A stretch of 64,000 nucleotides of DNA from Certhia americana (lineage: Eukaryota; Chordata; Aves; Passeriformes; Certhiidae): positions 99,552,215 to 99,616,214 of the forward strand of contig CM031857.1 of assembly GCA_018697195.1 (NCBI GenBank), written 5' to 3'. The notes beneath the pieces were generated by a model. The model was not told the origin of the DNA and made no database searches. It saw nothing but the letters and a program-made list of their open reading frames with translations. Position 1 is the first letter of the stretch, and each line of letters opens with the position of its first letter. Positions 55,896 through 64,000 of the stretch are shown piece by piece. The position numbers and the translations under genes were made by a program.

Positions 55896-57919
55896 CTATC
55901 AAAAATATTTGCCTAAGTGATCCACAACAAAGTGCTCCACAAGATTTAAGAGCAAAATTTTGAGATTAAAGGTTAAATTCACCCAGAGGCTTAGACTGAA
56001 AGAAGCTTATGGATATAGCAAGATCTCATCCCACTCCATCTCGCTGGGATCTTCAGTCCTGCGTTGGATATCAGGCACAGGTCTCTTTTTCAGTGGAATG
56101 GGGAAATGTGAAAAACTCAGAGCAAGGTTCACAGTGGTGGTCACTGGTGGTACCTTTCCAGCCTAGGTATTCTAATGGCCTTTGTAATCTCCTGGAGGTT
56201 AGGTGGTTCATGTTCAAATCCCTCTCTATCTCTGTGAGAAAAGCCTTGGAACATTGTTTTCAGCCCCTCAGTGACTGCTTTATCTAAAAGCCTTCTGAGG
56301 TTGAAGCAGACTTACTTGTGTCTCTGGCAAGAGCATTCAATTTTGAAAAATGAAGTTAATATATTCACTGGTCAGGACAAAAAAACAAGGAAGCCTCTAC
56401 AAATCAACACTGACAAAGCAGATGTAATTAATACAGCATTCCAGTTGCTAAACTCCAGGATAAGCTAGGAAATGTAAAAATGTAATTTTATTCCACATAA
56501 CTTAGCTTTAAAATTACTTCTGTGTGGTTTTGCATAAAGGTGTATTTTTATTCCACTGGTGCTACAGGTAAGTGTCAGGTTTGCCTCTGAAGCTCCCTGG
56601 CTTTCTGAGGAGTGTGCTACAGATGTAGCTTATTGACAACACAGCCATTTGGTCAGGGTGCCCCCAGATGAGACAGAGGAGAGGTGATGGGGAAGTTCAC
56701 TCCTTTTATGGAGCCCTGTGCAGCTCAGGGATCTCACCACCACACAGGTGTTTGAATTTAGATCCTCTTGGAGGAGCAGGAGAGCTGTAAGGGTGTGCTT
56801 GTATTGCCAGGCCGCTTCAGCTGGTGTTGCACTGGGGTCACCTTCCCCTTCTTGTCCCCTTGCAGAGTTCATGCTGGTGGCATTTGTCCTTCCCTCTGGA
56901 GGAGCACCCACAAGCAGGAACCCAGAGCAGCCCAGGAGGTAACCCTGCTGCAGGGGCTCCACCCAGGATGCTCACAGGTCAGAGGATCCCATGCCAGCTC
57001 ACAGAACAGGTAGCACGAATTGGCTGCAGGTATGTTTGCACAGACCTAGGTCCCAGCTGGCTTAGGAGATGCTCACAGCACTCAGGATCAAATCCTAAAT
57101 GCCTTACTGAGACTAAAGGCATGTTCGATTTTTTTGTGCTTTGTCCAGACATGCAATCAATCTTACAGAATTTGGCTTTATTTTCATTATAAAGCAATCT
57201 ATTTTTCCTATATGGATAAAAAAGAAATCTTAATTGCGCATCAGAAATCCCCTTCCTGTTCTCTGTGTTGTGTCAAACGTTCCATCTCTGTAGCGTTTGT
57301 TTCATATGCTCTATTCCCTTTGTTCACAGTGCAGTGTAGAATTGGAGAATTTAGAACTGGGAAAAAATCATACAGATGTCAAGAATATCACTTCCAGTTC
57401 AGGATTATTGCTCATAATATTTTCTCTGGACTAGCTCACACCAGAATTCAGTGGCTCAGAAAATAATACTGCCCTTTTACCTCATCTGGTTAAAGCACTG
57501 TTACTCAGGCCTCACACTGGGGAGAGGAATTTCAGTGCAAAAGAGATATTTTCATTGCATGGTAGGCTAAAAAAAAAAAAAGAAAAATCTTCTAGTGAAC
57601 AGTGCTATTCCAAAAAATCGCTGAAGAGTTAGTGCTAGTGTGCTGTTATCCCCTTAGGAAGTGTAACACACTACACCAGGAACAAATAAATAAATCACAC
57701 ACACTTTCAGGCAGACATGGGAAAAAATGCTTCTTTTTCACTGAAACTATTGGGTCAAGTGACCTTGTTTTGACCTGGATTTGGGCAGAAGCCACTCCCT
57801 GTGGAACAAATGTAAGAAAATTGTAGTTGAAATGGCTTTGGGGTTTTTCTTATTTACTTTTTGTTGGGCAGAGTTTTAAAATAACAGAAAAAATCAAATC
57901 CACTTGAATAACTGATGTA
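55896..57919. other. Intergenic, nothing recognised
   Basis: Between the ERVL LTR and the presumed VEGFD 3' end. No gene or named repeat seen. Confidence 0.55.
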
Positions 57920-57925
57920 TTTATT
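57920..57925 (-). terminator. Candidate VEGFD polyadenylation signal
   Basis: AATAAA on the minus strand, about 540 bp past the VEGFD stop codon. Position is plausible for the 3' UTR end; not verified. Confidence 0.4.
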
Positions 57926-58462
57926 TTCTTATATACACTTAAATATGGCACATCTGACAGTAGTTGTACAATAAACACAAAATGGTAAGTGTCAGGTTTG
58001 ACAAAATGATAATCAAAGCTGGACAGTAGATCAAATAACTCAGTGCTGAACCTATTAGAAGCCAAATCCGGTACACTGAATTTCTGAAGAAAGTTTTACT
58101 CAGGAGCTGCATTAGCTAAGGATTCAGAGGCTAAGATTATCAAGTCTCAATTTCTGAATGACTGCCTGGAGACTGTGACTCTATTTCCAGTACACAGTTT
58201 CATCTTCCATAATGTAACTTTGAACTGGTGTTTTCCAATCTTTCTTCCATGCAGCCAGAAATTCATCAGCTGTTGTTACCTCTTAGAGAACAATTAGCAA
58301 TGTCCCAGAGGATTCACTTGCAGTTAGTGATTAATAAATAAATGCAGACTGGATTAATTCTTCTGCTATTAATGAGGAAGATGTTCATGTTTACTATTGT
58401 TTGAAAGTCAGTGACAGCTACTTTGCGAAGCAGTGGATTTTCAAAGAATAGGGGAAGCTCAG

Positions 58463-58589
58463 TCAAGGAGTTTCTCTGCTTTGGGACCCATGAGAACCTC
58501 TCTTCTCCTTTGGACAACGACAATGCCTGGAACACACTGGTTTGGCAGTTGGGCACGTTCTGGGTTGGGATGGACATCTGTCTTCACAA
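58463..58589 (-). CDS. VEGFD: VEGFD last coding exon
   Basis: 127 bp after TCACACAG. The frame completes Ser (AG|T), then reads CEDRCPSQPRTCPTAKPVCS, RHCRCPKEKRGSHGSQSRET and P before TGA at 58465-58463. Confidence 0.93.
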
Positions 58590-61500
58590 CTGTGTGATAA
58601 AGGAGAAAGAACACAAAAGAGAAAAGCATTTTAATATGAAAATTCTTCACTGTCATAGTCCTCAACATTTTCATCATTGAACACTGCAATGCTCCCTACA
58701 CACTGTTTGGGAAAGTGTTGACATCCTACAACACATGGAGACAAGAATTTGCTGCCTCACAGTTTTTGTCTACAGCAACATCTTGCAGCAGTCCATTTGC
58801 CCAGACTCACAACTTAAGTGATGCTTTCCTTTCTTGAGACCAATGAAGTACTGAGGGTTAGCACTAGATAGTGCTGCCCTTGGGCTCTGCAAAGTAGCTT
58901 ATCTCACTTCATGATTCAGCTTTGCTCTTCCAGAAATACTGTGCATGGAAGTCCAGCATTAAGGTCCTGTGTCCAGATTACAGGAATTTCTAGAAGCCAA
59001 ATTCCTGTAAACAAATGATTACATTGCTCCCCTCCCACCTGTCTGAAGCATATAAATAACCAATTCTTTCAAGCTCATTTTTAGCTCTGATGATTGTTTT
59101 AGCTATTTTTATACTTGCCAACTATTTAGTGTTTGTCCTTGTTTTCAAAGCTGAACCTGAAGATGCAAACATTAATTCTTTCACAGCATCTTCCCTGTGA
59201 ATGAACCTGTGAAGCCACTGAGTGGACCCTGTGAATGGCCACCCAGTGAGCTACAGCTCTGCCAAGGGAAACTGGATGCTGATTATCCTTATATAAACTT
59301 TGAGACTAAGCTACTGCATGCTCCTGGGTATCTACATGGGACCAAAGCTTTCTGAAAAATTAAAAACATTAATTAATCCATGAAAACAGGTGTTTTAAGA
59401 GGGCATTTTCTATCTGCAGAATAGAAACTCAGATTGACGCAGAAACCTCAAAACTAATAATACAAACAGATTAGGGAAATTCATGGAGCATAGTAGCCCC
59501 AGAACAATTTTCCTGCTTCTCAGTGGAGTCAGAGCTGGTTGAGTAGATTTATAGGTGTACAAAATTGCGTTAGGTTTAGAAAATTACTTGCTCTGAGGAC
59601 AAACTGGATAAGGAATGTATTGTGTGCTCTGTGTGCAAATTTAGGGAGCCCTTTATCCTTAACTATCCATGACATTGCCTTCAGCTAGCACAGAGAACAG
59701 CTGTCACAGAATGGGTTCTGCCTACCCACAAGACTCTGCATCTCATTGCAAAAACTAGTATCAGTTGTAGTTCAGTTTTAATCATCATTCCCCAAAGATC
59801 AGCAAAAAAAAAGCTAGTAAGTGTTGACAGTTGAATAGTGGCCTTGTCAAGATTTCTTAAAAATACTAATAAACCTTAGATTCCTTTTATACAGTAAGTA
59901 TTATAAATAGAATTTCCATTATTATTATTATTATTACCACCTCCCTAACTTCAGCAAACTATTTTATCCCAAGTAGACCTCCCAGCCAATTAAGCCCTTG
60001 CACCTCTAGTTCAGCTCTTGCAGTGTAGGCACTGAATGGCAAGGATCACTTACCTGCAGGTTTCAGCATGAAATATCTTGTGTTTTAGAGCACAGCTCTC
60101 CTGGCTCTCCCTACACAAATAGCAGCTGCAGTTCTCTTTACTTTGAAAGAAATCTGTAGGACACTTATGTCTACAGATGCATTCACAATTTTCTTCATCA
60201 AATTCCATATGTTGTCCACACATAGCCAGCTCAGCAAGAGGAGGGAGTCCTGCAATAGCACATACACCTTTTAGCAGTATGCTTTACATATCTAAATCCT
60301 GCTTTTGAAAAGACTCCTTATGTTCTCTATTCATTAGGACTCACACACGTACTTTCTGATAGATTCTAGACTTTACAATTTCTGTTGGAACTGCCCATGC
60401 AGAAAACGACTTGAGAGGACTGAGCTGATTATTTCACTTTACTCTAATACTCCTATTTCTTGTGCATTGAGCTTAGCAAAAAAAAAAAAAATTGTGGGAT
60501 GTATACTGCAAGAGCCTAGTGTTATGTTTTGGAATGCACAAATATTTACTGTACAGCAAGTTTTAAAAAGATAATCTCAAAAAGGATTTAGTCTATGCCC
60601 GTGACAAAAAGGCACATCCATGCAAACTACCACACCCACCACACACATACTTCACCACACAGTCACTGCAGAAATTTTTAAGGAGTAATGCTATGTCTAC
60701 TAGGGGGCAAGCTGGCCTAGCATTTCAACAAGGAGCACATTCATATTTGTCAAAGATGAAAGAAAATACTTTGTTTCAGAAAAAAAGCCAAACCAGACAA
60801 GAGAACTCACTGTCTACTATCTTCCCTGCAAAAGCACATCTGGAGTACAATATGAAGCTAATCCTAGCAAAAATGGAACACATTTTGTGAAAGCTTTATT
60901 AAAATGCAAGCAGCACATCCCCGGTTAAAGGTCATGGCATATAAGGTGTCATTGGGAAGGTAATTTCCTGTAGCTTTACAATTAGCTCTGGGATATAACC
61001 TATGGAATGTGAAATGTAACCTGCACCTCTGCCATCTGATCCCTGATCTCAGTGGCCAGAAAAGGCTTGCACATTACTTGAAAGAAATTTTCATTATTAT
61101 TTACTCAATTCTGAAGAACCAGTATCTCAACAGAATAAAACCTAATGCCTATTCAAAGGGAGGAGGGAGTCTGCCCAAAATTCTTGGAAGACAAACCCTT
61201 TCCTCAGGGTGATAAAGCTTGGCATGAGTGAAGTGGTGTAGAGTGTTTCAATCTCACTTTGTTTCAACCTCAAAGACAGATTTAAAGTTTTTTTGCCCAA
61301 CCACTTGCCAAACACAATGTACTTCAGAGAATTATATTTTTTCTGAGGAAGTAATGAGTCTATGTCAACAAAGGCCATAATTCAACAAGCCACAGATTTT
61401 AATGCTCTGATCTGACTTTACAAAAACTCTGAGTTAAGAGAGCTCTGGTTATTCTCAGTCCTTCAGACTCAGTCTGAAATACAGACTACTAACCTTTTCT

Positions 61501-62778
61501 GGACTGAAAAGTCTAACTTGTGTTTGACTGCCTAACCTGATGGTCAGGGGATCTTTTCCAGAGTGAGAAAAGATCCAACAGAAACCACTATGCAAATTAT
61601 TTCTTGCTTATTAACATTAGGAGATTGTAACCAGTAGACCAGTTTATGAGGCTATTTAGCTTTATTTTAATTTGCTAGTCTAGGAATTGCTCGCCAGATT
61701 GATTTATTGTTGCCTTGAATGGTTTATTCTTTCTCTAACTGAATGTAGCTTAAAGCACAAAGGCAAGGTTTCCTTCTCTGTCTGTTTCCTCTGGTGCTAT
61801 GATCGTGTTATTTTGACCAATACAATTTCCTGAGAAATTCAATTTTTAAAAACCTCACACAGAACTTGGAAAAAATGTAATTTCTTTTAATATTTATTGC
61901 TAGTAAGTATGTTTAGACTTACACAATTACCACCAAGAATATTTCCTGCAATTTTTTCTGACAAATTAAAATTTTACAGGAGAAGCAGAGGAAGAAAGGC
62001 AGTTACTATTCTTCTACAAATTTTATCCCTTTCCATTTCCTTCCACAAACCTGAAGTATACATACATACTCTTATGTATGCAGGCTAAATCAGTTACAAT
62101 GATTCCTAAACAACTTAAGATAATAATTAAAAGTACTCAAATATTTTGAAAAGTTATGTAAATTTTTGCACTGACTACAGCTAACATGCAGGACCGGTTT
62201 TGTCTATCTTATTCCTTATTAAATATTTTCTTAAGAATTTATTGCTTAAGTTTTCCTAAGAACTAATAATAAAATTTTAAAAATAAAATTATGCAAAAAT
62301 ACATCATTGTATTCTAGGGTATTTTTTCCCTACAGTTAAGAACTTTCCCTAATGCCCATCATACAATTTAAGGCACATGTGAAATAAAAATTTGTACATG
62401 GTGCCTATCTCACAAAATCTTATAAATACTTTCCTATGTCCTACTCAGGTTGCTAATGGAGAGAGAGTAAAACATCCAAGCAAAAGAACATGAGATGTGG
62501 GAAGCACATATGTGGTTTTTATTTTCAGGTGAGTTTCCTCACCGTAATCCAAGTCTATCTAGGAATATGGAATAAAAACTTTAACTCTCTCAATGAAAAA
62601 TAAAAATGCGAAAAAGACCAGAATGAGAGACAAAGAGCTTGGAGGTATGCAAAAGTGAATCTTTGTTATTCCATCTTTACCTTCTCGTCTGTTGGAGTGC
62701 TGTGTGTCTATAACACATTCACATTTGTCACTATCCCAGATCCATCCATTATGGCAAAATTTGTTGGTAAAGGGGCAT
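58463..62778 (-). CDS. VEGFD: VEGFD (FIGF), vascular endothelial growth factor D, last three coding exons
   Basis: Secreted growth factor acting on VEGFR-2/VEGFR-3 in lymphatic and blood endothelium (family knowledge). Only the C-terminal propeptide is in the window: exons 62778-62681, 60249-60054 and 58589-58463, in frame through GT/AG junctions. It is cysteine-rich: CHNGWIWDSDKCEC, then CGQHMEFDEENCECICRHKC (the C-x10-C-x-C-x-C silk-homology motif), ENCSCYLCRES, FHAETCSCEDRCP, and the end PKEKRGSHGSQSRETP-stop. Mammalian VEGFD ends similarly (CPKEKR...RKNP type). Synteny beside PIGA decides for VEGFD over its paralogue VEGFC. The signal peptide and VEGF-homology domain lie to the right of the window. 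Confidence 0.93.
58590..60053. other. VEGFD last intron
   Basis: 1.5-kb intron with a short ATT repeat near 59918-59936. Nothing else recognised. Confidence 0.8.
60054..60249 (-). CDS. VEGFD: VEGFD coding exon (second from last)
   Basis: 196 bp between TTGCAG and TGCAG|GTAAGT. It encodes LPPLAELAMCGQHMEFDEEN, CECICRHKCPTDFFQSKENC and SCYLCRESQESCALKHKIFH, then AETC. Confidence 0.94.
60250..62680. other. VEGFD intron
   Basis: 2.4-kb AT-rich intron. Nothing recognised. Confidence 0.8.
62681..62778 (-). CDS. VEGFD: VEGFD coding exon (third from last)
   Basis: 98 bp between CTTCTAG and GAAG|GTAAAG. It encodes CPFTNKFCHNGWIWDSDKCE and CVIDTQHSNRRE, with one codon split at each end. Confidence 0.9.
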
Positions 62779-64000
62779 CTAGAAGGAAAAGAAATTGAGA
62801 TAGAAATTAAAAAAAGTAATTGGAGGCATCAAAGTAGCCATTTAGCAAAATGAGCTGCTGGTTTGCCACCTGTACCACGTGAAGGTCTGGCACCTGTGTG
62901 CATTACTGCTGCAAACAGAAAGAATGGGGCCTGGGGGTTCTGCTGACAGGGCAGAGCTCTCTAGCTCCCAGTGACACAAGAAGCAAGTTCAGCACCTATT
63001 TGAGATTACAGCCTTAGGAAAAAACTACATTTTTGCAGCTCCTCTTTTCCATAAAACAGCTCTACCCCAGGTGGGGCGGTCTTTGTCCTGCAGTATTCAT
63101 GTTGTGTAATTTTACTCAATTTTGCCTTTCTGCCAGAAGGTTCAGTTCCAGTTTAGTTTGCTTGTGCTCATGGATGCACAGGAGACTATTTCAGTGTCAG
63201 AGGGACAGACTGACTTTCAGGCCCTTTGCTCTGGGAGGGGAATTCACAAGCTGAAAAAGGACTGAGGCTCTTCTGTGTTTGTCAAGAAAGAGGATTTGGG
63301 AGTGGCCAGCAGGCTGAGGGAGGGCTGGAGTGGCTTTGCTGAAATGACACCTCTCCCCACCATGATGTCCAGCTGAAGGGCAGTGATGGGGATAAGCCAA
63401 ATCTTGGCAGAGACTTTTGAGCTAACTTCCAGTGAGTCACTCAAGCTATTTGAGTTTCTAGAGTCTTTGCTTAATTTATGTAGCCTTCTCTCACCAGGAG
63501 AACTAGTATTTTATGCTGTACTTTGGAGTGAGATGTGAGCTCATTTTTCTCCTGTCCATGAGTCTAACAGATGCAAAAGAAGACTGGATCAAAAAGTGAA
63601 AAGCCAAAATTGACATCAATTCTGACCCAACATGCCATAAAGTATGACAGAGGGCTTTAGCTTGAGCGCAGAACTCAGTGTGCTCTGGCTAAATAATGCA
63701 TGAGCAAAGTTGCTGTGTCAGGCTGGAAACATCTATGACACCTTCTCAAATAGCTTCAGTGGAGCATAGTGCCAATATGAGCACTTTGAGTCTCTGCTCG
63801 AGAACCTAAATATCTTAATGACTCCAGATGCTGCTGAACTGGCCTACAGTTTGTTGTATTCTGATGACAATTTGCTTAAAATTCACATGGTTTGGGTGAA
63901 CTTTCTAACCCTGAGTCATAACCAAGCTATTCAGAAAAGCTGTTGTGATAACAAAAAGAGAATGGACAACATTATAACATGCAAATCACGACAAAACAAT
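62779..64000. other. VEGFD intron, partial (right edge)
   Basis: I looked for the preceding exon (the end of the VEGF-homology domain) on the minus strand and did not find it, so this is presumed intron. Confidence 0.6.

Noticed and set aside
56630..57197. Overlapping open frames of 70-120 codons on both strands
   Set aside because: Higher GC content than the surroundings but no similarity to any family I know and no splice signals in a consistent frame.

Overview
The window is eukaryotic and almost certainly avian, most likely a passerine. The signs are CR1 LINE fragments with the typical 3' tail, an ERVL-type solo LTR of a kind common in songbirds, two compact CpG islands, and intron-split vertebrate genes. 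The gene order ASB9 - ASB11 - PIGA - VEGFD, all on the minus strand, matches human Xp22.2. By established synteny that block is autosomal (chromosome 1) in birds.

Layout from left to right (all genes read right to left). ASB9: coding exons 1-4 lie at 7463-7370, 2867-2800, 1688-1581 and 677-527; the 3' half runs off the left edge. Its first exon sits beside a GC-rich island (about 7500-8850) made largely of a 30/33-bp and 37-bp minisatellite, interrupted by a 100-N assembly gap (8306-8405). A repeat-rich spacer (about 8.9-23 kb) holds a CR1 split by a solo LTR (9885-11790) and an internally deleted CR1 (18139-18900). ASB11 is complete: seven coding exons from 32972 down to 23040, 322 residues, no disruption seen. 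PIGA is complete: six coding exons from 46432 down to 39751, 478 residues, with a CpG-island promoter and a GC-rich tandem repeat just upstream. An intergenic stretch (47.2-57.9 kb) has no gene I can support, only an ERVL-type solo LTR (55313-55895). VEGFD: only its last three coding exons are present (62778-62681, 60249-60054, 58589-58463), encoding the C-terminal cysteine-rich propeptide; the VEGF-homology domain lies beyond the right edge.

Functions. ASB9 and ASB11 are tandem paralogues encoding ankyrin-repeat, SOCS-box substrate receptors of cullin-5 ubiquitin ligases. PIGA is the catalytic subunit of the enzyme that starts GPI-anchor synthesis in the ER. VEGFD is a secreted lymphangiogenic growth factor. 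They are neighbours by conserved synteny and not a functional cluster.

I found no convincing undescribed system. The best second-look items are the G-quadruplex-prone minisatellite upstream of ASB9, a strong-Kozak uORF in the ASB9 leader, an apparent coding first exon in PIGA, a sense-oriented LTR with promoter-like elements inside PIGA intron 4, and the nested and deleted CR1 elements. Exon boundaries were placed by hand from GT/AG sites, reading frame and remembered vertebrate orthologues; no alignment was run.
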